From an uncultured Gemella sp. (GTDB lineage Bacteria > Bacillota > Bacilli > Staphylococcales > Gemellaceae): a stretch of 28,614 nt of DNA. The first letter of the stretch is position 1. Each line of letters begins with the position of its first letter. The notes under the pieces were generated by a model. That model had not been told where the DNA came from and did no database searches. It was given only the letters and a program-made list of their open reading frames with translations. Both the position numbers and the translations under genes were made by a program. Shown piece after piece: positions 7,995 to 18,736 of this stretch. The stretch lies in contig NZ_CAAFUZ010000016.1 of the NCBI RefSeq assembly GCF_900766305.1, positions 1 to 28,614 of the forward strand, given 5' to 3'.

Positions 7995-8102
7995 ATTTTA
8001 CCATTAAATTTATCCTTATTTTAATTACGTGACAAATAAGTCATATTCTAGTACATTTTCTCCATATCTATACAAATAACCACTCTAGGTGACATTTTCG
8101 TC
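7995..8102 (-). promoter_or_regulatory. Promoter D: double-dyad module of rgg4
   Basis: The extended -10 TGGTAAAAT has its hexamer at 7995-8000. Exactly 28 nt upstream ends the 16-bp dyad ATGACTTATTTGTCAC on the minus strand (8029-8044; core 8031-8042). A second dyad, GTGAC-N6-GTCAC (8089-8104; core 8091-8102), is 60 bp further, centre to centre. Both dyads have intact GAC/GTC arms. Nothing resembling a good -35 is present. Together with the purA terminator this accounts for most of the 301-nt gap 7898-8198. Confidence 0.65.
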
Positions 8103-8134
8103 ACATCATTTCTTAACATTCTCAATTTAATTTT

Positions 8135-8176
8135 TAAAAAAATAAACTTCGAGGTATTTGTATTATACCTCGAAGT
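8135..8176 (-). terminator. Rho-independent terminator of purA
   Basis: A perfect 12-bp stem, ACTTCGAGGTAT/ATACCTCGAAGT (8146-8176), is followed on the minus strand by TTATTTTTTT. It lies just after the purA stop codon. Its CGAGGTATAA core also occurs in the LPXTG-gene terminator. Confidence 0.9.
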
Positions 8177-8198
8177 CTACTTATTATTTCATTTTATT

Positions 8199-9488
<1,290 letters not shown>

Positions 9489-9525
9489 TTACGCCTCCTG
9501 AAAGCAATTATTTTTTCCATTAATA

Positions 9526-9553
9526 ATTATATCACAAATACAGACGTTTACAA
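9526..9553 (-). promoter_or_regulatory. Sigma-A promoter of purA
   Basis: TTGTAA (9548-9553), a 16-bp spacer and TATAAT (9526-9531), with an extended TG before the -10. The predicted leader is about 35 nt, too short for a riboswitch. Confidence 0.75.
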
Positions 9554-9648
9554 CCATTTTTTATAAAAAACTCAAAATTATCGGACAATAAAATCTATTT
9601 TCACAGTTTATATATATTTATGCGTTTTCATTAAAAACAATTATCATT

Positions 9649-9825
9649 TGGGAGTGACTCAAAAATCGTGATTTCATAGAAATCTATTTTGTCGAGTCAC
9701 CCACGCGCAGTTTATTAGATATCTAAAAAGCTTTTATAAATAGAAATTAGATATCAATAAACCACTGTGTCTATGAATTCTCATATACACTTTGTTAAAA
9801 TTTAGGTATTTTGAGTCATCCCCCA
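9649..9825. repeat. MITE-like element with imperfect terminal inverted repeats and two internal hairpins
   Basis: The left end TGGGAGTGACTCAAAA (9649-9664) is mirrored by TTTTGAGTCATCCCCCA (9809-9825). Inside, GTGACTC (9654-9660) pairs with GAGTCAC (9694-9700) around an inner hairpin GATTTC-ATA-GAAATC (9670-9684). A second long hairpin has arms at about 9710-9725 and 9747-9762 that pair almost throughout. No coding potential is seen. The element lies in the 431-nt gap between purA and fhs, just before the fhs terminator. An alternative is a structured non-coding RNA. The end of a possibly related element is at 28437. Confidence 0.55.
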
Positions 9826-9831
9826 GATAAA

Positions 9832-9881
9832 ATAAAAAAAAGTAACCTGGGAATCAGTTTATACTAATTCTCAGGTTACTT
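9832..9881 (-). terminator. Rho-independent terminator of the purine operon, after fhs
   Basis: A long stem, AAGTAACCTGAGAATT against GATTCCCAGGTTACTT (9840-9881), is followed on the minus strand by a run of eight T residues. It lies about 35 nt after the fhs stop codon. Confidence 0.9.
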
Positions 9882-9916
9882 AGTTCTTATTATTTTAATC
9901 TGTCGTATATTTTATG

Positions 9917-11572
9917 TTAGAAGATACCGATGATTGTTTCTGTTTCTTCGTCGATATCGATATTTAATGCACTTGGTACTTTTGGAAGTCCTGGCATTGT
10001 AAGTACTTTGTTCGCATAAGCTACTACGAATCCAGCACCACTTCTTAATTTAACATCATTGATAGTAATGTTAAATCCTGTAGGGCGACCTTTAATTTTC
10101 GCATTATCTGTTAATGAAGCTGGAGTTTTTGCCATACATACTGGTAGATGTTTGAATCCAAGACCTTCGATTCTTTCGATTTCAGCTTTAACTTCATCAG
10201 AGAAGTTAACTCCATCAGCACCGTAAATCTCGCGACATACTGTTTCGATTTTTTCAGTAATTGAAGCTTCATCTTTGTATAATAATTGTAGTTCTTTGTC
10301 ATTTTCTTCTACAGCTTTTACTACTTTTTCTGCTAGGTCTATTCCACCAAGACCACCTTTTTCCCATACTTCTGTACGAGAGAATTCTACACCTTGTTCT
10401 TTAGCCCAGTTTTCTAAGAATGCTAATTCTTTTTCTGTGTCTGTAACAAAGACATTTAGAGCTACTACTATAGGTAAATTAAACTTACGTAAGTTTTCGA
10501 TATGTTTTTCTAAGTTTTGAACACCTTTTGCTAATGCTTCTAAGTTTTCTTCTTTTAGATCTTTTTCTTCAATGTCACCGTGCAGTTTTAATGCTTTAAC
10601 TGTTGCCACTACTACGGCAGCTTTTGGTTTAAGACCTGCTTTACGACATTTAATGTTTAAAAATTTCTCAGCTCCTAAGTCAGCTCCGAATCCTGCTTCT
10701 GTAATTACATAATCAGCGAATTTTAAAGCTGTTTTTGTCGCTAAGATTGAGTTACATCCGTGCGCAATGTTTGCGAATGGACCACCGTGAATAATCGCTG
10801 GATTATTCTCTAATGTTTGAACAATATTCGGTTTAATTGCATCTTTTAATAATGAAGTTATAACACCTTCAATTTTCAAATCTTTTAGGTAAACTGGTTC
10901 ACCTTTTTTATTGTAAGCTACAAGAATATTACTTAATTTTTCTTTAAGGTCTGCAATACCTTCTGATAGACATAAAATAGCCATTACTTCACTAGCTACA
11001 GTAATGTCAAATCCATCAAGACGTTCTAAGTCAGTTCCTGCATTTACTTTTACATGACGTAAATCACGAGCGTTCATATCCATAACACGGTTAAAGACGA
11101 TTTTATCTATTTCTAATTCGTTTCCTTGGAATACGTGGTTATTCACTAATACTGCGATTGCATTGTGAGCTGTAGTAATAGCGTGCATATCTCCAGTAAA
11201 GTGAAGGTTAATATCCTCCATCGGTACTACTTGCGCATATCCTCCACCAGCTGCTCCACCTTTTCTTCCTAATACAGGACCTAAAGATGGTTCACGTAGT
11301 GCAACACAAGATTTTTTCCCGATTCTATTTAATCCATCAGATAAACCGATAGTTACAGTACTTTTTCCTTCTCCACTTGATGTTGGGTTAATAGATGTAA
11401 CTAATACTAGTTTTGCATCGTCATTAATATCTTTTTTAAGATTTTTTGTTTGGATTTTTGCTTTGTGATTTCCGTATAATATTAAATCTTCTTCTTTTAT
11501 CCCTAATTTACCTGCTACTTCAGCAATATGTTTCTTTTCACATTCGTTTGAAATTTGAAAGTCTGACTTCAT
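9917..11572 (-). CDS. fhs: Formate-tetrahydrofolate ligase
   Basis: Fhs makes 10-formyl-THF from formate, THF and ATP in the cytosol. The 551-residue protein is of usual length. It carries the ATP-binding stretch PTSSGEGKSTVTIGL (about residues 63-77) and the glycine-rich signature GGAAGGGYAQVVPMEDINLH (about 105-124), followed by FTGDMHAI. It is the last gene of the purine operon, 39 nt after purB with no terminator between them and preceded by an AGAGGT ribosome binding site. The placement makes sense because 10-formyl-THF is the formyl donor for PurN and for the transformylase domain of PurH in the same operon. Confidence 0.97.
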   Translation of the reverse strand: MKSDFQISNECEKKHIAEVAGKLGIKEEDLILYGNHKAKIQTKNLKKDINDDAKLVLVTSINPTSSGEGKSTVTIGLSDGLNRIGKKSCVALREPSLGPVLGRKGGAAGGGYAQVVPMEDINLHFTGDMHAITTAHNAIAVLVNNHVFQGNELEIDKIVFNRVMDMNARDLRHVKVNAGTDLERLDGFDITVASEVMAILCLSEGIADLKEKLSNILVAYNKKGEPVYLKDLKIEGVITSLLKDAIKPNIVQTLENNPAIIHGGPFANIAHGCNSILATKTALKFADYVITEAGFGADLGAEKFLNIKCRKAGLKPKAAVVVATVKALKLHGDIEEKDLKEENLEALAKGVQNLEKHIENLRKFNLPIVVALNVFVTDTEKELAFLENWAKEQGVEFSRTEVWEKGGLGGIDLAEKVVKAVEENDKELQLLYKDEASITEKIETVCREIYGADGVNFSDEVKAEIERIEGLGFKHLPVCMAKTPASLTDNAKIKGRPTGFNITINDVKLRSGAGFVVAYANKVLTMPGLPKVPSALNIDIDEETETIIGIF

Positions 11573-11611
11573 TTAATCTACCTCTTTTCTTTGAGCTTGT
11601 TATTTTTTATT

Positions 11612-12916
11612 TTAATCTTCCAATCCTGGAATACGTTTGTATATTTTATCAATATTTACTAGGTGTACATTTAGATCGAAACAACTATCTAGTACTTCTT
11701 TGGAAACTGTATTTTTAATAGTTTCGTTTTCTTCAAGTAGTTGTCTAAATGGAATACCTTCGAACCATGATTTCATCGCTAGTGGTTGTACTAAATCGTA
11801 CGCTTCTTCACGAGAGAATGAGTATTTTTCAATAAGGTTACTCATAGTTCTTTGAGCGAAGATTACACCATTAGTAGCGTAGATATTTTTAATCATGTTA
11901 TCAGTAAATACTGTAAGATTTTTCACAACATTAGTAAATCTATTTAACATGTAGTCTAGTAATGTTGTTGCATCATTACTTAAGATTCTTTCTGCACTTG
12001 AGTGAGAAATATCACGTTCATGCCATAATGGAATATTTTCGTAAGCTGCGAACATATATCCACGCATGATTCTAGCACATCCAGCCATGTTTTCACTTGA
12101 GATTGGATTACGTTTGTGAGGCATTGCACTTGAACCTTTTTGATTTTTCGAGAAGAATTCTTCTGCTTCTCTTACTTCTGTACGTTGTAAGTGACGAATT
12201 TCCACCCCGATTTTTTCGATTGAACTTGCGATTAATGCTAAAGTTGCATAGTAATCTGCGTGTCTATCACGTTGTAAAGTTTGCGTTGAAATATTACTTG
12301 ATTCAATTCCTAGTTTTGCACAAACATAGTCTTGAACTTCTGGCGGTGTATTTGAGAATGTACCCACAGCTCCAGAGATTTTACCTACTTCAATAATTTT
12401 TCTTACTTCATTGAAACGTTTAATATGACGGTTGAACTCATCATAATAAAGAGCAAATTTCAATCCAAAACTACTTATATCAGCGTGCACCCCGTGAGTA
12501 CGTCCGATACAAGGTGTGAATTTATATTGTAATGCTTTTTCTTTTAACACTTCTTGGAAATTTAATAAATCTCTATAAAGTATATCATTAGCTTGTTTGT
12601 ATAAATATCCATAAGCAGTATCAACAACATCAGTAGATGTTAATCCATAGTGCACCCATTTTTTCTCATCACCTAGATAACTAGACACATTACGAGTGAA
12701 AGCTACGATATCATGTTTTGTTTCTTTTTCTAATTCTAAAATTCCTGGTAGGTCAAATTTTGCATTAGCGAATAATTTTTCAACATCTTCTTTTGGTACA
12801 ACCCCTAATGTACTCCAAGCTTCTGTTGCATAAAGTTCTACTTCTAAATATGCTTTAAAACGATTCTCATCGCTAAAGATATTACGCATCTCTTCTCTAC
12901 TATATCTTTCAATCAT
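11612..12916 (-). CDS. purB: Adenylosuccinate lyase
   Basis: PurB cleaves SAICAR to AICAR plus fumarate and adenylosuccinate to AMP plus fumarate, so it serves both IMP and AMP synthesis. At 434 residues it has normal length for this fumarase/aspartase superfamily enzyme. The flexible signature loop [11 protein letters not shown] is near residues 260-270, with GRTHGVHA near residue 140. AGGAG lies nine bases before the ATG. It is separated from purD by 50 nt and from fhs by 39 nt; no promoter or terminator was recognised in either gap, so it belongs to the operon. Confidence 0.98.
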   Translation of the reverse strand: MIERYSREEMRNIFSDENRFKAYLEVELYATEAWSTLGVVPKEDVEKLFANAKFDLPGILELEKETKHDIVAFTRNVSSYLGDEKKWVHYGLTSTDVVDTAYGYLYKQANDILYRDLLNFQEVLKEKALQYKFTPCIGRTHGVHADISSFGLKFALYYDEFNRHIKRFNEVRKIIEVGKISGAVGTFSNTPPEVQDYVCAKLGIESSNISTQTLQRDRHADYYATLALIASSIEKIGVEIRHLQRTEVREAEEFFSKNQKGSSAMPHKRNPISSENMAGCARIMRGYMFAAYENIPLWHERDISHSSAERILSNDATTLLDYMLNRFTNVVKNLTVFTDNMIKNIYATNGVIFAQRTMSNLIEKYSFSREEAYDLVQPLAMKSWFEGIPFRQLLEENETIKNTVSKEVLDSCFDLNVHLVNIDKIYKRIPGLED

Positions 12917-12966
12917 TGCAATAATCTCCTGATGTTTTTTATTTCAATCGGTTCATCTAAAAAATA

Positions 12967-14202
12967 CTATAAAGACAAGTGACCGATATCCTTCCTGTAA
13001 AATAGTTCTTCACAATCTATTTTTACTATCTCATTATACACTTTTTTATATGCTTCTTGCAAGCTCTTTCCTTGAGCACATACTAATAATACACGACCAC
13101 CATTAATTACTATATCATCACCTACACGCTTAGTTCCCATATGGAATACTGGTGTAGACACTTTATCTAAGCCGTGTATTACAGCTCCTTTTTCGCTATG
13201 TTCTGGATATCCTTTCGCTGCCATTACAACACCGATAAAGGCATCTTTACTCCATTTCAACTCTACTTCTTTACCATCGATAATATTATTAGCAATCTCA
13301 TATAAACTACTCTCTAAAGAAAGAAGTAATATTTCGCTCTCTGGGTCTCCAAAACGAACGTTAAATTCAATAGTTTTTACACCATCTTGGCATTTCATAA
13401 GACCTGCATACAGTATTCCGTAAAATGGCATTCCCTCATCACTCATAGCATCAACCATAGGCTGAACAACATTTCTAACCCCTTCATCAATGTCATCTTG
13501 AGTAATTTTCTTAAGTGGTAAATATGCTCCCATTCCACCTGTGTTTAATCCTTCATCGTTATCGAAAGCACGTTTGTGATCTTGAGCAATTTTCATCGGA
13601 TAAACTTTTCTATCCGAAACAAAACACATTAACGAAAATTCTTCCCCTTGAAGAAATTCTTCAATAACAACACTTGAACCAGCCTTATTGAATTTTGCAT
13701 TACACATCATTTCTTTAAGTTCTAATTGAGCTTCTTCCAGAGTATTGGCAATAATTACTCCTTTACCTGCAGCTAGTCCGTCTGCTTTTAGGACAATTGG
13801 TGCTTTTTGTTTGCTTAAGTACTCTTTTGCCAGTTCATAATCATTGAAACTTTCATATTTTGCTGTTGGAATATTATATTTTCTCATCATCATTTTTGAA
13901 AATACTTTGCTTCCTTCTAGTTGTGCTGCAAGTTTAGATGGTCCAAAGGCACGGATACCTACTTTTTGCAGTTCATCTACTAAACCATTAACTAATGGTA
14001 CTTCAGGTCCTATGAAAACAAGATCAATAGCATTTGATTTTGCGTAGCTTGGTATTTGGTCTTCTGTTAATGCTACACATACTCCAAATTCTTCGACTGC
14101 AGGATTAATCCCTGCCATATGTACTTCTTGACCTTCTTTATGGAATTTATAAGCGATAGCGTGCTCTCTACCGCCGCTTCCTACTACTAATACTTTAGCC
14201 AT
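12967..14202 (-). CDS. purD: Phosphoribosylamine-glycine ligase (GAR synthetase)
   Basis: PurD is an ATP-grasp enzyme joining 5-phosphoribosylamine and glycine, the second step of purine synthesis. I start it at the ATG at 14202, which gives MAKVLVVGSGGREHA, the canonical N-terminus, and 411 residues. A longer frame back to 14265 adds 21 residues lacking homology-like character and overlaps purH. The start is 1 nt from the purH stop codon (TAA at 14204-14206) and has no clear Shine-Dalgarno, so translation is probably coupled. The ATP-grasp segment includes VLKADGLAAGKGV (about residue 140), and the metal/substrate region includes EFNVRFGDPE (about 270). Confidence 0.96.
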   Translation of the reverse strand: MAKVLVVGSGGREHAIAYKFHKEGQEVHMAGINPAVEEFGVCVALTEDQIPSYAKSNAIDLVFIGPEVPLVNGLVDELQKVGIRAFGPSKLAAQLEGSKVFSKMMMRKYNIPTAKYESFNDYELAKEYLSKQKAPIVLKADGLAAGKGVIIANTLEEAQLELKEMMCNAKFNKAGSSVVIEEFLQGEEFSLMCFVSDRKVYPMKIAQDHKRAFDNDEGLNTGGMGAYLPLKKITQDDIDEGVRNVVQPMVDAMSDEGMPFYGILYAGLMKCQDGVKTIEFNVRFGDPESEILLLSLESSLYEIANNIIDGKEVELKWSKDAFIGVVMAAKGYPEHSEKGAVIHGLDKVSTPVFHMGTKRVGDDIVINGGRVLLVCAQGKSLQEAYKKVYNEIVKIDCEELFYRKDIGHLSL

Positions 14203-14203
14203 A

Positions 14204-15724
14204 TTAGTGTTTAAAGTGACGTATTTTACTGAAGACCATCGCCACACCTTTCTCATTACATGCATCTATGCTTTCTTGATCACGGATAGATCCACCTGGT
14301 TGCACTATTGCAGCAATACCATAATCTGCAGCATAATCAGCACTATCTCGCATTGGGAAAAATGCATCAGAAGCTAAGACGGCACCTCTCGCTTTTTCTC
14401 CTGCTTGTTCAAGAGCTATTTTACATGAACCTACTCTATTCATCTGACCAGCACCGATTCCTAAAGTTTGCCCATCTTTTACTACAACTATTGCATTTGA
14501 TTTAACATGTTTTACAACTTTTAATCCAAACTCAATATCTTTTTGTTGAGTTTTATCAACTTTTTTCTCAGTCACACTTTCATATTCATCAGCAAGTTTA
14601 TCGTTAAAATCTTGTACTAAGATTCCACCACGAACACTTTTTATTTGTTGTTCATGATTATTATTTTTCTCAGAAAGTTTGTAAATACGAAGATTTTTCT
14701 TCTTAGTTAGTATTTCTAATGCTTCTTCATCATAATCTGTCGCTAAAATAATTTCTAAAAAGATACTGTGCATTTTTTCTGCAGTTTCTTTATCTACTTT
14801 GCCATTTACTGCAACGATTCCTCCGAAAATTGATACAGGATCCGCTTCATAAGCACGACTATATGCTTCAAATACAGAACTTCCTGTCGCTACCCCACAT
14901 GGATTCATATGTTTAACCGCAACACATGTAGTTTCATCAAACTCTGAAAGGATATCTAAAGCTGCAGAAGCATCTTGAATATTATTATATGACATTTCCT
15001 TACCATGAAGCTGAACCGCATTTTGAAGGGCATAACTTTCATTATTATCTTGTACATAGTGATAAGCTTTTTGATGAGGGTTCTCCCCATATCGAAGACT
15101 ATCTTGAAGTTTATAAGATAATGTTAATCTCTCAGGTACTAGATTATCTTTTTTATTAAAGTAATTCGCGATAGCAGCATCATAACTTGCTGTTGTATTA
15201 AATACTTTTATAGCTAAAGCACGACGCGTTTCATAAGAGATTCCACCTTGTTCAAGTTCTTCTAGAATTTTTTCATAATCATTAATATCAGTAACTACCG
15301 CTACATCATTGAAGTTTTTAGCAGCACTTCTTAACATACTTGGACCACCGATATCAATATTTTCGATAATTTCCTCTTCACTAACTCCTTCTCTTTTTAC
15401 AGTAGCTTCAAAAGGATATAAGTTTACACAAACTAAGTCAATATACTCAATGTTATTTTCAGCTACGTGTTTATTATGTAGTTCATTACCACGTTTTGAT
15501 AGTAATCCTCCGTGAATTTTAGGATGAAGTGTTTTTACACGTCCTTCTAAAATTTCTGGAAAATGTGTAACGTCCTCGATACTAATACAACTTACTCCAT
15601 TATTTTTTAAATGTGTAAAAGTTCCACCTGTACTAATAACTTCGAAACCATGTTTTTCTAAACCTTTTGCGAATTCTACAATATTTGTTTTATCACTTAC
15701 ACTTATTAATGCTCTTTTAGTCAT
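14204..15724 (-). CDS. purH: Bifunctional AICAR transformylase / IMP cyclohydrolase
   Basis: PurH catalyses the last two steps to IMP. The N-terminal MGS-like cyclohydrolase domain (about residues 1-145) opens RALISVSDKTNIVEFAKGL and contains STGGT and GRVKTLHPKIHGG. The C-terminal transformylase domain contains VAVKHMNPCG near residue 270, with the Lys-His pair typical of the AICAR formyltransferase site. The 506-residue length is normal. Its start overlaps the purN stop by 4 nt (ATGA), and purD follows after 1 nt. It takes its formyl group from 10-formyl-THF, the product of Fhs, encoded at the end of the operon. Confidence 0.98.
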   Translation of the reverse strand: MTKRALISVSDKTNIVEFAKGLEKHGFEVISTGGTFTHLKNNGVSCISIEDVTHFPEILEGRVKTLHPKIHGGLLSKRGNELHNKHVAENNIEYIDLVCVNLYPFEATVKREGVSEEEIIENIDIGGPSMLRSAAKNFNDVAVVTDINDYEKILEELEQGGISYETRRALAIKVFNTTASYDAAIANYFNKKDNLVPERLTLSYKLQDSLRYGENPHQKAYHYVQDNNESYALQNAVQLHGKEMSYNNIQDASAALDILSEFDETTCVAVKHMNPCGVATGSSVFEAYSRAYEADPVSIFGGIVAVNGKVDKETAEKMHSIFLEIILATDYDEEALEILTKKKNLRIYKLSEKNNNHEQQIKSVRGGILVQDFNDKLADEYESVTEKKVDKTQQKDIEFGLKVVKHVKSNAIVVVKDGQTLGIGAGQMNRVGSCKIALEQAGEKARGAVLASDAFFPMRDSADYAADYGIAAIVQPGGSIRDQESIDACNEKGVAMVFSKIRHFKH

Positions 15725-16284
15725 AGTGCCTCCTCAACTAACTTCAATATTACTTCTGGATATAATTTATGTTCTAGTTTATGTACTTTTTCAGTAACAG
15801 TTTCTATAGTATCATCTTCTTGTACTTCAAATGATCTTTGGGCGATTACTTCTCCGCCATCAAGTTCTTCATTTACATAATGAATACTAATTCCTATTTC
15901 TTTCTCTCCTGCATTGAATGCTTGTTCAATAGCATCTTTACCTTTAAATTTCGGTAATAAAGACGGATGTAAATTAAGAATTGTCTTTTTATATCTTTCT
16001 AAGAAATACGGTGAAATAATTCTCATATACCCCGCTAAAAATATATAATCTAAATCTTTAACTTTTTCGAATATTACACTTTCATATGCTTCTTTTGATT
16101 CAAAATCTTTCGCAGAGAATATAAATACCTTAATATTTCTATCGTGTGCTTTTCTAATAACTGCTGCATCTTTTCTATCACATACTAATAGCTCAATTGA
16201 GATTTTATCTTTTAATCTTTCGTCATCAGCAATTTTTTCGAAATTACTTCCTGTTCCTGATGCAAATATCGCTACTTTCTTCAT
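15721..16284 (-). CDS. purN: Phosphoribosylglycinamide formyltransferase (GAR transformylase)
   Basis: PurN transfers a formyl group from 10-formyl-THF to GAR. The 187-residue protein starts with the phosphate-binding [12 protein letters not shown]. Its catalytic triad is visible as Asn and His in [13 protein letters not shown] (about residues 103-115) and Asp in [11 protein letters not shown] (about 140). It overlaps purM by 4 nt upstream and purH by 4 nt downstream, so the three genes are probably translationally coupled. No formate-dependent purT is present in the window. Confidence 0.97.
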   Translation of the reverse strand: MKKVAIFASGTGSNFEKIADDERLKDKISIELLVCDRKDAAVIRKAHDRNIKVFIFSAKDFESKEAYESVIFEKVKDLDYIFLAGYMRIISPYFLERYKKTILNLHPSLLPKFKGKDAIEQAFNAGEKEIGISIHYVNEELDGGEVIAQRSFEVQEDDTIETVTEKVHKLEHKLYPEVILKLVEEAL

Positions 16285-17285
16285 ACTATTTCTATTCCAC
16301 TTTCGTCTGTTACTTCTCCAAGGACAAATGCATTATCTATTAATGATAAAGTTTTATCTACGTCTTCCTTGTTTACTATTAATACCATTCCTACACCCAT
16401 ATTAAAAATGTGATACATTTCCGCTTCATCAATTTTACCTTTTTCTTGTAGGTACTTAAATATCTCTGGTACTTCATATGAACTTTTATCAATTTTCATA
16501 CCTAATCCATCTTTTAAAGCACGAGGTAAATTCTCATGGAAACCTCCCCCAGTAATATGAGCTATTCCTGCTACTTTAACCTCTTCTAGTACTTTCAGTA
16601 CTTCTTTTACATAGATTTTAGTAGGTGTTAATAAAGTTTTCCCTACTGTACTTCCGTTAAATTCTTCGTTTAAACCAATATTATTATCTTTTAAAATTTT
16701 TCTTACTAATGAGAAGCCATTAGAATGTACACCACTTGATGGTAGACCAATTACTACTTGTCCTGCTTTTGTGTTTTCTGTACTTAATAATAATTCTTTC
16801 TCTTGAGCTCCTACACAGAATCCTGCGATATCGTATTCCCCATCTTCATAAAATCCTGCCATCTCAGCAGTTTCCCCACCGACTATCGCACATCCTGCTT
16901 GAACACAACCTTCCGCAACCCCTTCTACTATCGCTTCTACTTGTTCAGGGTAGTTTTTACCTACAGCTAAATAATCTAAGAAGAATAATGGAATCGCACC
17001 TTGAGCTAGTATATCATTGGCACACATCGCTACTACATCGATACCGATAGTATTATGAATATCTAATTCGAATGCAAGTTTTAATTTTGTACCTACTCCG
17101 TCAGTACCACTAACTAATACAGGATTTTTAAAGTTATAACTACTAAGGTCAAACGCTCCCCCAAAACCACCGATAGCTGACATCATACCAAGATTTTTAG
17201 TACATGCTACGTGTTTTTTAATACGTTCAACACTTTCATAACCGGCTTGTAGACTTACACCACTTTCTTCATACTTTTTACTCAT
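16281..17285 (-). CDS. purM: Phosphoribosylformylglycinamidine cyclo-ligase (AIR synthetase)
   Basis: PurM closes the imidazole ring of FGAM to give AIR using ATP. The 334-residue length is slightly below the common 340-350. Characteristic stretches include [15 protein letters not shown] (about residues 58-72), [12 protein letters not shown] (about 138) and [12 protein letters not shown] (about 247). The ATG overlaps the purF stop codon by one base (TAATG), and its own stop overlaps the purN start by 4 nt. Confidence 0.97.
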   Translation of the reverse strand: MSKKYEESGVSLQAGYESVERIKKHVACTKNLGMMSAIGGFGGAFDLSSYNFKNPVLVSGTDGVGTKLKLAFELDIHNTIGIDVVAMCANDILAQGAIPLFFLDYLAVGKNYPEQVEAIVEGVAEGCVQAGCAIVGGETAEMAGFYEDGEYDIAGFCVGAQEKELLLSTENTKAGQVVIGLPSSGVHSNGFSLVRKILKDNNIGLNEEFNGSTVGKTLLTPTKIYVKEVLKVLEEVKVAGIAHITGGGFHENLPRALKDGLGMKIDKSSYEVPEIFKYLQEKGKIDEAEMYHIFNMGVGMVLIVNKEDVDKTLSLIDNAFVLGEVTDESGIEIV

Positions 17286-18736
17286 TACATTCTTCCCCTT
17301 TCTTTTAGAAACTCTTTTTGAATATCCGTCATAGAATTCACATAACTTTCTTCATAATCATATAGTCCAGCGCTATAGTCTCCGTTGTAGCACTCCATAC
17401 ATAATCCTGTATATGGTGCATCATAGTTTAAACCAATAGAATCTATTAATCCTTGTTCACTTAGGAATCCTAGTGAATCGGCTCCGATAATTTCGCAAAT
17501 TTCTTCATTTGTTTTATTCGCTGAGATAAGTTCTTCCGTAGTAGAAATGTCTATTCCATAAAAACTTGGGAACATAAGTGGTGGACAAGCAATTCTTACA
17601 TGTACTTCTCTTGCCCCCGCTTCTTTTAACATCTTCACTATTCTTTTACATGTAGTACCTCGAACGATAGAATCATCAACTAGAACGATGCTCTTACCTT
17701 GAACGACACCTCTTACTGGTGAAAGCTTCATTCTCACACCTTGTTCACGAAGTTCCTGAGTGGGCTGAATAAATGTACGAGCCACATATTGATTTTTAAT
17801 TAATCCCATTTCATATGGTAGTCCACTTTCTTCTGCATAACCACTAGCCGCTGATAAAGATGAGTTAGGTACCCCAATTACCATATCTGCATCTGGTGTA
17901 GGTTGTTCTTTAGCAAGCGTACGACCTGTTCTTTTTCTAGCGCTATGAACATTAATTCCAGCAATATTAGAGTCTGGTCTAGCAAAGTATACATATTCCA
18001 TCGCAGCGATTGCTACTTGTGTATCTTCAGTATATTTTTCAATTCTTATACCTTTATCATTAATAGTAACTAACTCTCCTGCACCTACATTACACACAAA
18101 CTCTGCACCTACTATATCCAATGCACAAGTCTCACTTGCTGCAACGTACGCTCCATTTTTCATCTTACCTATCGCTAAAGGTCTAAAGCTATTTGGATCT
18201 ACTGCACCATAAAGAGTTCTTTCAGTTAATAGTAAATACGTAAATCCACCTTTTATAATATTAAGACTTTCTTTAAGCTGCTCTTTAAAGTTTTCTTTTT
18301 TGCTTCTTCTAATTAGATGAATTAGTACTTCCGTATCAGAAGAAGAATGGAATATTGCACCTTGTTGTTCTAATTCTTTTTTTAGAGTTTTAGCGTTGAT
18401 TAAGTTACCATTATGACAAATACCAACACTCATGTCGTAGAAATGAAATAGGAATGGTTGAATATTTTGGATACTATTGCTACCGCTAGTCGCGTATCTA
18501 ACATGACCAATAGCACTTTCTCCTACTAATCTTTCTAATTTTTCTTTATCACGAAATACTTCTGATACTAAACCTAGGTCACGATGCCCTCTTAGTTTAG
18601 TGCCTTCTTTAGAAACTATTCCTGCTCCTTCTTGACCTCTATGTTGTAAACTATGTAAACCAAAGTAAGTCACATTGCTTGCTTCAGGATGTCCCCAAAT
18701 ACCGAATACTCCACATTCTTCATTAAGACTACGCAT
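17285..18736 (-). CDS. purF: Amidophosphoribosyltransferase
   Basis: PurF commits PRPP to purine synthesis by converting it with glutamine to phosphoribosylamine. The 483-residue protein has a seven-residue propeptide (MRSLNEE) before the nucleophilic Cys8 of the Ntn-hydrolase glutaminase domain (CGVFGIWG), then [10 protein letters not shown]. The C-terminal phosphoribosyltransferase domain has the PRPP loop [12 protein letters not shown] (about residue 350). Compared from memory with the iron-sulphur PurF of Bacillus subtilis, two of four cluster cysteines are absent: Ala in IAAMEY and Ser in PSFYG replace them, while a C-x2-C (LCMEC) remains near the C-terminus. A cluster is therefore unlikely. 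The gene overlaps purC by 8 nt and purM by 1 nt. Confidence 0.98.
   Translation of the reverse strand: MRSLNEECGVFGIWGHPEASNVTYFGLHSLQHRGQEGAGIVSKEGTKLRGHRDLGLVSEVFRDKEKLERLVGESAIGHVRYATSGSNSIQNIQPFLFHFYDMSVGICHNGNLINAKTLKKELEQQGAIFHSSSDTEVLIHLIRRSKKENFKEQLKESLNIIKGGFTYLLLTERTLYGAVDPNSFRPLAIGKMKNGAYVAASETCALDIVGAEFVCNVGAGELVTINDKGIRIEKYTEDTQVAIAAMEYVYFARPDSNIAGINVHSARKRTGRTLAKEQPTPDADMVIGVPNSSLSAASGYAEESGLPYEMGLIKNQYVARTFIQPTQELREQGVRMKLSPVRGVVQGKSIVLVDDSIVRGTTCKRIVKMLKEAGAREVHVRIACPPLMFPSFYGIDISTTEELISANKTNEEICEIIGADSLGFLSEQGLIDSIGLNYDAPYTGLCMECYNGDYSAGLYDYEESYVNSMTDIQKEFLKERGRM

Noticed and set aside
14203..14265. Longer purD start with 21 extra residues
   Set aside because: The extra residues are purH sequence in another frame; the ATG at 14202 gives the canonical N-terminus.
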